Positions 26,477 through 39,245 of a stretch of DNA of 64,000 nucleotides are shown one piece after another (position 1 is the first letter of the stretch; each line of letters starts with the position of its first letter). The notes under the pieces are model-generated. The model made no database searches and was not told the origin of the DNA. It saw nothing but the letters and a program-made list of their open reading frames with translations. Made by a program: the position numbers and the translations under genes. The stretch is from Bolinopsis microptera (taxonomy: Eukaryota > Ctenophora > Tentaculata > Lobata > Bolinopsidae). The DNA is taken from NCBI RefSeq assembly GCF_026151205.1, contig NC_087080.1, forward strand, positions 11,767,837 to 11,831,836, written 5' to 3'.

Positions 26477-29400
26477 TTACGCTTGTTGCATTGTTCTCTT
26501 CCTTTTTGCTGCTTTGATTCTTTTACGCCAATAATTCTCAGCATTGATGTCGATGGTGATATCTTCAAATCTGTGATCTATGTTTTTTGTAGCTGCAGTA
26601 ACCTGTTAATAATTTATCAAATTATGATTATAATATAATCTTACAAAAGAGGACAATATTTTAAATAATTATAAGCATTCTCACAGTAAGAATGAAAAGA
26701 ATTAATTTTATATAAAACCTTATTTCCCAACCAAAATGTATATTCATTATTTGATTTATCAGCATTTAAAAAATCATCATCAATAAACATGATAGGTCCA
26801 CTAACCAAATTATTTTCGATGTTTATGTCGGAAATACGACCCTGTGGATCCGACATGAGAAGAGTCTTGTACAGGAGACGTGCCATGGTAGGGAAGATTT
26901 TGCGCTGAAATAGGTAGCTGTTAGTGGAGGCATGTACATTCTACATTTTTTTCCCTGCTCTTGCCGAAGGCAAAAAGATCGTAGGGAATAAGTAATCGGG
27001 TTTGGATATATGAGGTGGCCCGACGGTCCTACGGTGATGACAAAAGTCTGCTCCTTCGCAATATAGACCACTCCCCTATAATTATGTGTATAAAAGGAGT
27101 CTATTTTGCGCGCGCGACGCCAGTTATGTGTTAATTAATTACAGCCATAGCAACAAAATTTTGGTGCTTGACGACTGTTACACAGGTTTCCATCGGGTTA
27201 CAATTCACTCTAATTCATTAATATAGCATATTAGTCATCTGAGCGGATCAATCATCAACATAAGTGTTATTTTGGTTAAACAAGCTTAATATATTACCGA
27301 GTGATAATATTCAGCAAGTCAAAACAAATTAAATTATGATATCAGCTGATAAACTCGTGGCTGATTATTTAACAGTTGATTGCAGACACTTTATAATGGT
27401 AAAAAGCGAAAACATATAGTTGAGAAAAGATGTTACTTTACATTTACATTCAAGAAGCAACTAAGATCAAGATTGTGGTATGCTTTTAAAGAATCCTATA
27501 TCAAATCAAAGGCTCGATAATCGATGGTGCTGTAGATGTGTCGAGTATTCGAGTAAGCATCAAAATGTATTAGTTTATGTTAGATAATAACTAAGATGAT
27601 ACAGACTATTTTATAACAGTCATTAAAGTTGGCATACGATGCAATAATATGACGTGACATGATTGATGATACGCATCGTTAACACGTAACAAAATTGCGC
27701 AAAATATGAAATGATCTACAACCAAACCACATACAGATCGACGGCGACACCTCAGATGCGCGCAGAATTTTTCAAGTTCTGCACGCCTAATATAATATAA
27801 ACAATTATCACGTGCGCAAAACACCACTCTGGGATAACAATAAAGTAGAACAATTACACTGTAGGCAGTAGGGAAATTTGATCGTGCGTGGTGTTACCGC
27901 GGCGAAATTCTTGTTAATTGTACATTTTACATTGTATATTGTGCATTGTACATTGTACACGAGTTAACCCGAGTCCCGAACCAACTTTAAAAGTATAATG
28001 GTCAAAATATCAGGTCCCTAAATCTAGAAACTCACTTGAATTAGTGTTTATTTATTTACTCATATATCATTTAAATATATTTATATATATTAGTTAAATA
28101 TATTTATATAGTATTAAAAGCATCTAGTAAACAAACCATGTTATAAAGCACTCCCGAGTCGAGCGAGTTCTCTAAATTTATCTCATATTTCGGACTACTG
28201 CAAAGTGCGGGTGTGGTAATGCACTCTGATTTTATTTTTTGCATAATATTGTCTTTCATCACAGCTCTGTCGTGGATGAATGTAGAGTATTCTACCAAGA
28301 TCTAGGATTTCAGTTCGTTAGTATTGTGTTTTTTGTAATTAATTAATTGATCGTAAATAGGTTTAAGTTTCAATCGCGGCTCCCAATTCTACAACGAAAG
28401 ATGATAAAAACAAACTTTTCATAAGCTGACATACCCTCCGATGACAGAAGTGGACTGTTTGACTAGGTCCATACATACTCGTTGTGAAACTATCTCTTAA
28501 CGTGCTGGATATACTTATTTTAGAAATGTCCTCCTGAAAATAAATTTAATTAACCACATGCAATCAACGAAATTTATTTTGATGGGTTAAAGATCTATTT
28601 AAAGAAACATTTATAACCTCAAAAAATATTAATAAAATCAGCACATAACATGATAGAAAATAGGTATGTAGTGCATTTAACGTTAATGTAAAAGTGCAGT
28701 TTGCTTAGAATATATAACATGAGTAAAGCTTGTTTCGTGCATTAAGTAAAGAAAAATATTGACTACATGCAAACACTCCTCCACTGTTAGGAAAAAATAA
28801 AGCACCACATGCAAACACTCCCCCACTGTTAGGAAAAAATAAAGCACCACATGCAAACACTCCCCCACTGTTAGGTAAAAAATAAAGCACCACATGCTGC
28901 TTAAAAAGGCTTTCGTTTTATAATTATCAATAACAAGTTAAGGGGGCAGGGGGGGTCTTTTTGAAATTTCTCTCGAAACTGATTTTATAGTTGTTTTTGA
29001 TAGAGGGGAGTGATATCTATCTGCTGCTTTTAGTCCCATGGAAAAATATTGTTCCTAGCCGAAGTTATTGCCGGTCAAAGGTCAGCGCTCATGTGTAATT
29101 GTATTGCGCGAGCGATTTTCAATCGCGCGCCCTGAAAATCGAGTTTAAAAATCTATCTTCTCCTACATTTTTTAAGCAATCACCTTGAAACTTTTAGGAT
29201 ATGTTCTAAGGACAATTCGATTTTGAAAATCTTGGACCTCGTTTTTTGACGATTTTTCAAGGTCCGGGATTTTCAAAATTGAATAAAAAAAATTAAAAGG
29301 CCTATCTCAAAATTCTGATCGACCAGAAGTTTCTAAATGGTCGTTAGAACATATCCTGAAAGTTTCAAGGTGATTGCTCAAAAAATGTAGGAGAAGATAG

Positions 29401-32400
29401 ATTTTTAGACTCGATTTTCAGGGCGCGCGATTGAAAATCGCTCGCGCAATACAATTACACATGAGCGCTGACCTTTGACCGGCAATAACTTTGGCTAGGA
29501 ACAATATTTTTCCATAGGACCAAAAGCAACAGATAAATATCACTCTCCTCTATCAAAAACAACTATAAAATCAATTTCGAGAGAAATTTCAAAAAGACCC
29601 CCCCTGCCCCCTTAAATGTGGAATGCATTAAGTTACATTAAATTTGGTGCTGCGAAAATGGTCATTCCAGTTTTTTGGCATACATTTTGTAAAACACATG
29701 CAAATGCAATTTCATCCTTTTTACTTGCAATTAGTCTTACAGTGTTATTTGTCGATCCTGTTAACCCTGGTCCCTATAAATATTCTCCGTAATCATTATT
29801 GTAATCAGTAACCAACAATATCTGGGTAATGCCTTGAACAACAACATTATTGACATTATTAACATTTTGAGACATTAACTTTAAGCTTCTATAAACTCTG
29901 TTAAACTTTAGACAAGTGTGGAATCGGGGAACAATTACAATGATTACAATGATTACAATGATTACAATGATTACAATGATTACAATGATTACAATGATTA
30001 CAATGATTACAATGATTACAATGATTACAATGATTACAATGATTACAATGATTACAATGATTACAATGATTACAATTATTACAATTATTACAATTATTAC
30101 AATGATTACAATGATTACAATGATTACAATGATTACAATGATTACAATGATTACAATGATTACAATGATTACAATGATTACAATGATTACAATGATTACA
30201 ATCAGTACAATTTAATTGGCTCGATACAGAGTGACGGAGCGAAAAAATACATCAATATTGGATGAAACATAGTTTCTTATATTTTATTTACGTCGGAGAC
30301 GTAGGTTAACTGATGGGCTGTTCCAAAAAAGTTTTAAGAACGGTCCTCGACGGGATTTGAACTCGCAACCTTTGGGTCATATGTAGCCCAATGCCCAAAG
30401 TAACTATCGACTTAAAAACCTACCCAGTTTTTGTCTGCTGGCAGTGCTGCTTGTAGTTCGGAGAGAGAGTTCATGAAATCCAACAAAACTTGGAAGCAGT
30501 CGTGTTTATTTCCCTCGTCATCTTTCGCGTATTTCAGCTGCCAAAGTTGCACGTGATAATAATTAATTTGTAAAATGACTTTATCTACTCATTGCTTATA
30601 AGTGAACAAATTATTGACCAATTCGTTATGGTTAAATTGCTTACATGATGAAAGTTAACATGCATCTTTTGGATTAAGCCGGCGTGTTTTCGGTAGTACT
30701 CATTCACGATCTTTATATTGCTACTGCTTATATCCCCGATGTGCTGCAAATAAAGAAAGATTTGTTAAAACCGGGTTATGATTATAAACTTCTAAGTTTA
30801 CAGGCTCAGAATATAATTTACGGAGTTTTCGAAGCAGTTATTATTAGAATTAGAATTAAGAATATGGAAGGTTAAAAATCGTTATACCCAAACAGTGACC
30901 AAATCCAAACTTAATAAGCATAACAACACATTAATATTTAATCGATTAACCAAAACTCGACAAACTAAGACTCGACACTTACACAATCGACAATTTCGTC
31001 ATAGATGTTAGGATAGAAAATGTCAGCTTGGTCAGTTTTAACAGACAATAGCTTCTTTCCGACATTCCCCATGTACTTGCTGATATCTGACCACTTTAAT
31101 TCTGGTCCCTGGACCACCATGTTGTGCAACGAAGATGTGTGCGTTTCAACCTGCAAAAATGTCTGATTCAGGAATGATTTGAAATTTGGTTATAGATGGC
31201 CCATGATGCCTTGAAAGATATCATTGCCATTCATAGGGAGATGAGAGAATTAAGGCTTATATTCTTCATCAAAATTATAAAAAAGGGAGCATCAGTTCCG
31301 ATGAAACTATGACACGTAAAATCGGACTTAAACTAGAAGTATAAAGAAGGCTAACATAGAAGTCGAATAGCCAGCATTTTTCCTTGATGGAATTCTTTTC
31401 GTCTTCTGACAGAGAGCACTGGAATGTGGTCGTGAGACAGGGAGCACCTGTCGTTGATCGTTTCTGCGAGAGAATTAAGTTAGCTATACAGTTAAACAAA
31501 ATCCCACCTACAAAATTATTTAAATCAGGAGTAGTTAGAGTCTGAAACTTCGCGACTAAATCTTCTTGAACCAACAAAAATAAAAAAGATAAACTATTTT
31601 GTTCAAAACGTACAGAAATAGTACTGTCAATATCGTTTCCCAAGGTGGTGCCCCAGTCTGTTACACTGTTGTAGGATAGCCCGTTGTAGTGATAATCATA
31701 GTTGTTCTTGAAATTTCCCTTGTGTCTCGCTATCAGTATCTCGTGTTTGGTACACCCGTCCTCTTCCAGGGCTAGCTTGCAGCCGACATCTCCGTAAGCC
31801 TGGATATAGATAGTTATAGAGGCTTCAAGACTCGTTTATACACAAAATATCCGGTATTATGAATACGTATTGGAGGCATGAGAATGTCCCTGTAACCCAG
31901 GCACAATGCACATCGAGTAATCGACATTACACGACTTATCAGATACTAGTGTAACCCGTGCCTTCGGCCAGGACTTCACTATCGCAGTTGAATTGCAAAA
32001 GTATAAACGGTGCAAAAGCATGAACTCGCCCAGTCGAAACCGGCCGCATTATACTTATAGTCAGTTTAATTCTGAGCGCCCAACACGTATCCAATAGTAA
32101 TACTTAATAGGCAATCTTGCAGCTCCTGGCTCTACTGCCAAATTACCTAATTATATACCAGAGCTGTAATTAGAGGAGCTGTAAATGAGGAGGGGGGAGA
32201 GAGAGTGAGAGAGAGAGAGAGAGAGTGAGAGAGAGAAAAGCTTTGCTTATTGGCTTCGTCAGAGTTTTGTCTAAACTATACCGAAAAAACCAGTCCCATA
32301 ACTTTTAGCGTTTTCTTGATTAAGCCGTTCGGAAATTACACGCAAACAGACAGAAAGATACAAATTTTGGGATTATTAGTATAGATAAGCTTAATTTTGA

Positions 32401-33171
32401 GTATTTTAAAGAAAAAGCAAATTTTCTCACCTTTTTTAATTTCTGTTTGAAGGCATCCCTCGCAGATTGAGAAATAGCGATGGGTCCCTCGAGGTGCAGT
32501 CCAAAAATCTGTGCTGTGTTTAGTTTGATTGTTGTGACTTGGTTTGAAACTGCGTGATCACCGCGACTAATCTCCTGCTGGGTTAGCGGAGATTTTAGTG
32601 ATGAAGATGGCGATGAAACTGAAAAACAGATACTTTTTTGTTGCTATTGCAACTCTATTATTTAATGGTAAAGACGGCGGGATAGTTTCACAATACCGTT
32701 AATTTTGCTTAATGTGTTTGTACGGTCCTCTTAAAGTCTTAAAGCCGTAAGACTGGTACTGATTGTTCTGCCGTAAATCAACTAATTCAACTTAATTAAC
32801 TATTTCAACTCACAGAATTCCCCTTTCTATGTCCATGATGCCTGACGTGTCTAGCTTCGGTGTTTTGTACCATCGCTAGGATCATTGTAACCCCTGAAAG
32901 TGAAAGTGAAAGTGAAATGTCAACTTAGTTTATAGTCAGTAGCTCTCGTACAACGTGATTCCGTTTAGTACAATTAACGGAACGGTTTCGTTGGAGCCGA
33001 GTATTTATTATACTTTAAGCCATTTTCATAGTTTAGAAGCGGCACTTGAGAAATGTTAGTAAACAGCTCATGTGGTCATATGCCAGAATCTAAAGTCGAA
33101 ATGCTAAAGCTTTTCAAGTTGTTTGAAAGCAGTTACTCACCTAGGATCGTCTGCGTGATAGATCGCGTCAT
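26477..33171 (-). CDS. Secreted protein family copy C (12 exons, 473 aa)
   Basis: Paralog of copy B, function unknown. Exons (minus): 33171-33141, 32893-32814, 32577-32431, 31799-31614, 31463-31356, 31150-30983, 30743-30645, 30537-30424, 28533-28435, 28301-28137, 26904-26806 and 26602-26477. They total 1422 nt ending in TAA. Intron 1 is phase 1 in the Gly11 codon; all others are phase 0. The start MTRSITQTILGVTMILAMV is a signal peptide. Conserved pieces are IFGLHLEG, CKLALEEDGC, KCWLFDFY, LKWSDISKYMGNVGKKL, HDCFQVLLDFMNSL, HFCHRR and RLLYKTLLMS. The tail KRIKAAKRKR is basic. Exon 3 has two possible acceptors; the one at 32577 keeps the frame, while the stronger-looking one at about 32617 would not. 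Intron 8 (1.9 kb) holds a minisatellite, a 670-bp foldback and a 9-bp array. Intron 3 holds a reversed Helitron-like element. Confidence 0.85.
28755..28895. repeat. ~45-bp tandem repeat, 3 copies, in intron 8 of copy C
   Basis: Unit includes CATGCAAACACTCCCCCACT and GTTAGGAAAAAATAAAGCAC. Copies are almost identical. Its open frames are repeat artefacts. Confidence 0.9.
28942..29611. mobile_element. Long foldback (arms ~320 bp) flanked by TTAA, copy 1
   Basis: Ends GGGGGCAGGGGGGGTC and GACCCCCCCTGCCCCC are flanked by TTAA at 28938-28941 and 29612-29615. The arms match almost base for base, for example CTCGCGCAATACAATTACAC with its complement. TTAA duplication is characteristic of piggyBac-type transposition. 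A second copy is at 61789-62525. No transposase; non-autonomous. Confidence 0.82.
29931..30207 (+). repeat. 9-bp tandem repeat (GATTACAAT)n
   Basis: About 30 copies with three central ATTACAATT variants. It lies in intron 8 of copy C; the Tyr-Asn-Asp frame it creates is not a gene. Confidence 0.95.
31946..32385 (-). mobile_element. Non-autonomous Helitron-like element, reversed, in intron 3 of copy C
   Basis: Read on the minus strand it starts TCTATACTAATAATCCC, contains TTTCTGTCTGTTTGCGTGTAA and TTTTCGGTATAG, and ends with an imperfect hairpin CTGGCCGAAGGCACGGG, then TTACACTAG, next to T. This is the same layout as 22799-23443. An internal GA-rich run lies at about 32190-32240. Confidence 0.72.
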
Positions 33172-34319
33172 GATACTTTTTATCTTCTGCTTGGACTAAG
33201 AGGGGATACACGTTAGAAATTATCTCGATAGTTGATAATAATCTTAGATTAGATTAATTGCATATGCTTTTTGATCGAAATCCAGTTAAAAAAGACAAAG
33301 TTCTAGGTACAATAACAGATAAGGTAAATGTATCGGTACAACTTTGTGGATGAAGATAAGAAATCAACTTTCCAATTTGGAAGAAAAACTGCACCTTTGT
33401 TTGTGGGACCTTATAAATGCAGCCTACTTAATTATTTGGAACACATGACACTGATAATAAGTCAATTTCCTCGAAAGTGAATGGTGACTCTATAGTTATT
33501 GGAGATAACACTTCCGAAAAACGGGCGTGGATTTTGATGAAAACATTGTTAAAATTGTATTAAAATCTGTCCAACCCAAATGACATCATAGGCAGTTCAG
33601 TGACCTTCTAGCGCACCGTTTCCACACAAAAGAAATCATTTTTAGAATACCCATCTTTGTAATCGAGCATTTCCTGGTTAAGAGTGCAATTTCGGAAAAA
33701 ATAATTTTTTGGTTGAGACGCTATAATTTAGCTAATTATTGAGATAGCAAGCTACAATTTTTCAAAAAATATTTGTTTGTACTGTTCTACATGGGTGTTA
33801 AATTTCATTACCGTATCTCAAAAGGCTGGTGTGTTATAACCTTTTAAAGTCAAAAAAGCTGAAATTGTCCTTTCAGGCTCATTTTGATCAAACGTCAGTC
33901 AGGGAACATAGTGTTGTTTTTTATGCTTGACATGAAATTGGTCTCTGAATTCTGGCGCAGTTTTTGATGACCTCAAAAAGTGTTTACTCATTTTTATTCA
34001 GATCTATTGGACCTCAAAGTTAGAAAAAAGGAGTTATAATATTTTTATTTTTTGTCGTAAAAATGTTTCTGAAACCACAGAAACGAAGCTTGGACTCCAA
34101 TTTTAGTTGAAAATGATCCGCTTCAATGTGCTCTAAAACCCTGTAATGGTTAGAAAATCATTCTGGTGAACAAAAATCGTGTATTTTCCCCCCTGGGTGA
34201 TCGTAAGATATTTGGTATGTTTGCCCCAAACGTCCAAAATTACTCGATTTGGGGCTAATAGTAATATATTATGCTGGAGTTTTTAACAGATAAGACATGC
34301 TAAAACGCTGGAGGTCCTA
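33172..34319. other. Upstream of gene copy C, no gene seen
   Basis: Should contain the promoter of copy C, but I see no clear TATA box. The remainder is AT-rich with no assignable frame. Confidence 0.4.
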
Positions 34320-34535
34320 GCGTTCATCTTAATGTCCGTTCAAATAAAGTCCGTCCGTTTAAGGTCCGTCTTGTAAAAGTTTACACTGAAATGTAGGACC
34401 GAGGTGGTCAAATAAAAACTGTTTTCAAAAAGCAGGTATTACTGATACGATGCTTTAAGCATGGAACATGGAATATTTAATGCACGATAACCCATTTAAG
34501 GAAGATGACCTACTTTAAGGAAGATGACCTGTGAT

Positions 34536-34770
34536 ATGATCATCAAATCTGGTCATATTTCGTATGAGTTGTTTTTACACAACTTTCATAATCATAGACA
34601 CTGATCTACAGATATTTTGACATTTTTTACTGCTTAACGACTGCCGTTCTTGCTCATTGTATGAAAAATAATTTACAAAATATATGCTAAAATTTTAAAA
34701 ACGCAAATAATTATGTCCATTCATTTTATGTCCAGTCAAATAAGGTCCAATAAGGTATATTGTAGTATTA
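34536..34770 (+). repeat. Inverted-pair repeat, left copy
   Basis: Matches the reverse complement of 39246-39560 over long stretches, for example TGGTCATATTTCGTAT, CACTGATCTACAGATATTTT and GTCAAATAAGGTCC. A related GTTCAAATAAAGTCCGTCCG end lies at about 34320-34380. Confidence 0.85.
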
Positions 34771-36640
34771 GCATAATCATTTAGAAACGTAATATATGAA
34801 TGCATCATAAAGTTTATAGTTATACGGGCACAAAGAAGCATTATTAGCAATTGTGTTTTACGCTCCTACACAATTTGAACATTTCCGTGTCTAATTCATT
34901 GAACCACGTCGGATTAAATATGTATTAAACAATTTAGTAAGTTAGCTCTTGATGTACGCTGTAGTTCGGAACTTAAACCAAACTCTTCTCATAACTATAA
35001 ACATGCATCACCAGTGTTGCAGAGCAAAAATTGTGTCTTTCATTTGTAAAATTTTTAGTGTAAATTAATTTATCAATTTATCACTTGTTATACACTTATT
35101 ATGTATTATAATAAAACCACTTCTGTGAAATGGTTATTTTAACTATACATATTTGAACTTAATATGTATTGATTGTTGGGTATAAAATTTTGTTTTGTTG
35201 TTTTATTGTTGTATTATTATAATAAAATAATACCTTGGCTTAGATTCGTGCCCCGCACTCAAGTACTCAGCCGAGGTATTATTGTATTATAATTTTTTCC
35301 GCAGTCGACAACAATCTTAGAATGGAACAACAACGGCTAAGTAAAATACTGGCTAAATATCAAGTTAAACGACCAGAACCAAGAAACTTAAAAATGAAAG
35401 TAAAACCTGAACTGATAATAATTTTGTGTTCAAGCTGGGGTATTTAAAGTAGTTCTGACGATGGGCGTAGCACATTGCTCAACAGCTTCAAAATAGCTGG
35501 ACAATTCTTTGTTCACAATAATCAATTATATGAATGAGATTGTGACGATCATGATGACGGACACTATTTAAAAGTAATCCAGATAAATTACTATGATGCA
35601 AACTTCTTTTGAAACAAATAATTTATAACTCCGCTTCATTGCATAACTGTTTCGCAAAAAAGCAGATCAAGTTCTATGAATAAGATAACATAGCGACTGT
35701 TTTCAAAGAGTTAGTCAACTATATTAGACATTGATCGCAGTTCATCGTCAAATTATTGTGTAACTAAATCTATAGTGATGTCACTCTCGCACTCTCGAAC
35801 GGTTTTTTACGCCCGTACAAATAAACAAAATGCCGAATGGGAAACTTGATGCGAAGAAAGCCGGGCCACTATCAAGTTGTCCTTCACTCGATGATTTGAG
35901 ACTTGTATTGGGGATCTGGCAGGGGTGTAGGAGGATGATGATTAATCATTCTATACTCGACTGTCACGTGACTTTTTAAACAGGCTCTCTAGCTGGCCCT
36001 GAATGGCCATTCGAAATCCTAGCCTTCTAATCTAATCCCAACCCTAACTTCAACCCAATATTTAACAAAAGCATATGCTGAAACCCTAACCCTAACGAGA
36101 AATTAGACCAACTTCCTTATATGGTCATATCACGCGATCGTAAACGGATTAAACGGATTAAAAAATAGAAAGTTTATAGCAGGACTGCCAAAAGCTGCAT
36201 CATGTCCAAATTTTGTTAGCAGATGGGTATCAATGGCGAACATAACGCCGTAGGCGAAACTTTTTGATGATTTTGCTTGTGCAAAAGGCCTAGCTGAGCA
36301 ATTTGTCACCAGAAATCATTTTCAAACACATTTTCAAGAACGATGCAATGATACGGTTTTATATCCAGTAAGATTTTAGCTCTGCTGTGCCCCCCCCCCC
36401 CCCTCTCTTCCTACACCCCTGGGATCTGGCTCGTAGGACTAACCCCTCTACAGCTAATATTACTATGTATTATAGTGCCTTGGCGTACGGAGTGGCACCG
36501 GGTGACCAGCACTTATATGTGAACAATGACTGTATGTGATCTGACGACTGTATATAATATGATCTGTACATGATCTCGCGATCGTTCACTTATTACGTAA
36601 CTTTTCTGTGATGTCCGACGCTTGTATCAAATTCAGCCTA
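34771..36640. other. AT-rich spacer between inverted repeats, with repeat fragments
   Basis: Includes a repeat shared with about 24925-25010 (around 35950-36030), degenerate CCCTAA units (36030-36110), a C-run at 36391-36404, and a MITE-like end GATCGTTCACTTATTACGTA near 36582. No host gene seen. Confidence 0.5.
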
Positions 36641-36654
36641 GTAATTGCTCATTT

Positions 36655-38695
36655 ACAGTAGTGACTCAACTGTTGAAGCCCTTGTAAAAGAGAGACAAAC
36701 CCTGCAAGCTGCACTTAACTGTAACAACCAAGTTTCTGACAGAACTCAAGTCCGTACAAGGATCAACAGGTTACAGAAAGACATCCGTAAGCATCTCAAG
36801 AACCTTGCTGACACACGTGCCGATGACATCGCTCGAACCATCATGTCAACAGATGACACAAGGCAGATGTTTGAAGCTGTGCGTACTCTAGCTGACACTA
36901 AGCCCAAATCTACTATCAGTGTCCACAATGAAGAAGGTAACTTTGTTGCCACAGATGCTGGTAAAGCTCAAGTGATCAGAGACTACTACGAAAAGCAGTT
37001 CACGTGTGAGGATGAACCACTTCAAGCATTTATAGGGGATGGACGCTGCCTAGACATACCCATCACATGTGATGAAGTAAAGAAAGCCGCCCAATCTCTC
37101 AAGAACAACAAAGCCACTGGTCCAGATAAAGTCTACAACGAGTGGTTGAAAAATGCTGGTACAAAATTCTGGTCAAAATATGCCGAGATCATCAATAGCG
37201 CATTGGAGACCAATTCATTTCCTGATGTTATAGGTGAAGCCATCATCACCCCCTTACCGAAACCTCGCAAACCAGCTGGTCCTGTCACTAGTCTACGACC
37301 TCTATGTCTATCAAATGGTGCTCGTAAGATATTATCCATGATTGTACTGAAGAGAATTGAAGACAAAGTTGATGCTTTCACTGGTAGCACGCAGGCGGGG
37401 TACAAACATGGTAGAAGTTGTGGTGATCTAGTGTGGGCTGAGCGGATGTTGATATCGGTTGTCACGCGTAAACACTTCCAGTATCACAAGATGGGCATAG
37501 ATATGTCTCGAGCATTTGACACAATCAAACGCCAGACTATACTTGACCTTCTTGTCAAAGCTGGATGCACAGACGACGACCTCAGGCTAGTAAGACTCCT
37601 CTTAACCAACACCATGCTCAAGGTCAGAGTGGAAGGAGAACTATCTGCTGTATTCGAGAGTCTTCTTGGGTCCTTTCAAGGTGACAGTCTCTCCGGCAAG
37701 CTTTTCACTCTTGTCCTAGCAGGAGCTCTTATAGAACTACGCCATCGACTAGCAGAGTCTCCCCCACACATACCCAATCCCCCTATTTCAAAAGAAGGTA
37801 TGCCACTGGAGTCAGCGTATTCAGATGATTGTAACTTCATGAACGTGGAAAAAGAATCCTTAGAAGCTATCCTACCAATAGCTAAGGAAGCCTTCAAGGA
37901 GTTTAACCTGTTCATTAACACAGAGAAAACAGAATTTACCCATGTTTTCCTCGCTCCTGTTGGAGAAACAATCCCTGGTCGTGATGATACCATGTTACGT
38001 GGAAATGAAGATTGGCGGAAGAGTAAGATTCTTGGGTCATTGTTGTGTAGTGAAAGTGATATAGCTGCTCGATGCATTGCTGGGAACAATGCCTTCTATA
38101 AGTTCACCAAGATCTGGTCTCAGCAGAATATCTCCGTTACCAGAAAGATAGCAGTATACGAAGCCCAAATTGTATCAATCATCATGTACAATTGCAGTAG
38201 TTGGTGTCCTACTGCAAAGTCACTAGAAAAACTAGACATTTGCCATAGAAAACACCTTAGATCATTACTGAACATTTATTGGCCTCATGGAACAATATCC
38301 AATGCAAACTTATACCTAAGATGTAACTCAGTTAAGCTATCAGATCGTGTCCCTAAAGCAAGGTGGAAGCTCCTAGGTCATATCTTGCGTAGTGCTGATG
38401 ACTCCCCCGCTGCATTAGCGTTAAAGTTTGCTGTCACAACAAACTGTAAAGGGCGCGTCGGTGCGCATCGTAAGAATTTGTTCAAGATTATTGTGAATGA
38501 TTTGACCCGTAGAGGTTTAAAACTTAACTCTTTGAATGATCTTAATAAGCTTAAGATATTAGCCGATGATAGAGTTGCTTGGAGAAACAAATTTTAACTC
38601 TAGCTGTCTTGATCTGTACTGATCACCATTTTAGGATGACTTGATTTCTTCTAGGGGTTTTGAATATTTTAATGGTGTAAACAGTTTCTTAATAA
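36655..38695 (+). mobile_element. 5'-truncated non-LTR retrotransposon with 13-bp target duplication
   Basis: TAATTGCTCATTT occurs at 36642-36654 and again at 38696-38708, directly bounding the element. The 5' end enters in mid-frame and the 3' end finishes in a short TAA-rich run. These are hallmarks of target-primed reverse transcription. The open frame suggests a fairly recent insertion. Confidence 0.82.
36657..38597 (+). CDS. Non-LTR reverse transcriptase, N-terminally truncated
   Basis: About 647 codons without a stop. The domain order is: linker; N-terminal RT segment with NNKATGPDKVYNEWLKNAG; fingers PLPKPRKP...LRPLCLSN; motif A GIDMSRAFD; motif B-like SFQGDSLSGKLF, where many relatives have PQG-S; motif C YSDD about 390 residues in; and a C-terminal region with RWKLLGHILR, as in RTE/CR1-like LINEs. 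Asp of DMSRAFD and the two Asp of YSDD are the expected metal-binding residues. No endonuclease domain is present because the copy is 5'-truncated at 36655. There is no in-frame ATG near the start, and the frame merely enters from flanking DNA, so it is probably not expressed as a complete enzyme. Clade assignment is uncertain. Confidence 0.85.
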   Translation, partial: SSDSTVEALVKERQTLQAALNCNNQVSDRTQVRTRINRLQKDIRKHLKNLADTRADDIARTIMSTDDTRQMFEAVRTLADTKPKSTISVHNEEGNFVATDAGKAQVIRDYYEKQFTCEDEPLQAFIGDGRCLDIPITCDEVKKAAQSLKNNKATGPDKVYNEWLKNAGTKFWSKYAEIINSALETNSFPDVIGEAIITPLPKPRKPAGPVTSLRPLCLSNGARKILSMIVLKRIEDKVDAFTGSTQAGYKHGRSCGDLVWAERMLISVVTRKHFQYHKMGIDMSRAFDTIKRQTILDLLVKAGCTDDDLRLVRLLLTNTMLKVRVEGELSAVFESLLGSFQGDSLSGKLFTLVLAGALIELRHRLAESPPHIPNPPISKEGMPLESAYSDDCNFMNVEKESLEAILPIAKEAFKEFNLFINTEKTEFTHVFLAPVGETIPGRDDTMLRGNEDWRKSKILGSLLCSESDIAARCIAGNNAFYKFTKIWSQQNISVTRKIAVYEAQIVSIIMYNCSSWCPTAKSLEKLDICHRKHLRSLLNIYWPHGTISNANLYLRCNSVKLSDRVPKARWKLLGHILRSADDSPAALALKFAVTTNCKGRVGAHRKNLFKIIVNDLTRRGLKLNSLNDLNKLKILADDRVAWRNKF

Positions 38696-38708
38696 TAATT
38701 GCTCATTT

Positions 38709-39245
38709 GCACGCGTAATTATAGGACAATTCACGAAATTGAAAGAATGGGAAAAATGCTTCTGTGGAAGTCTTTTGTAATATAACTACGTAATCACTAT
38801 GTGTAAATTTCTTGAGAGGTAAAATAATTGTCTTGTAATATTAATAGGGCCCTTTTATTAGAATTCATGATTGTGAAATGTAACGGCTCTTTCGTCCGAA
38901 AAGTATGGGATTGTTAAAAGTTGACAATGAGCATTATCAATTAATATTAGTTTCTTGAATTACGAAATAGTGACATTTTCGAAATACAGATTTTTAGAGA
39001 GGTCCACGCCGAATATTTAAATTTAATGATTTATAGATGACGGATTACTCACAGTGCTGGTAAGCACGACCGTGGAAGTATATACCCCTATTGCTCAATT
39101 TGATTTTTATTAATATTGCTTAGAATTCGTTCAGCAAGTTTAATATCAAACAAATTTGAATGGTTAATCTCCGTCTCCGTGGAAAGTCGTGTTAAAGTTG
39201 ATGTCGTCATGGTATCAGTAAGATGCAACAATGCAACGTATACAA
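38709..39245. other. AT-rich flank of the LINE insertion
   Basis: No gene or repeat boundary I can support. Confidence 0.4.

Noticed and set aside
30336-30420. tRNA-like sequence on the minus strand with a B-box-like GGTTGCGAGTTCAAATCCC
   Set aside because: The anticodon loop is too irregular, and it lies in an intron next to exon 8 of copy C. At most a tRNA-derived fragment.
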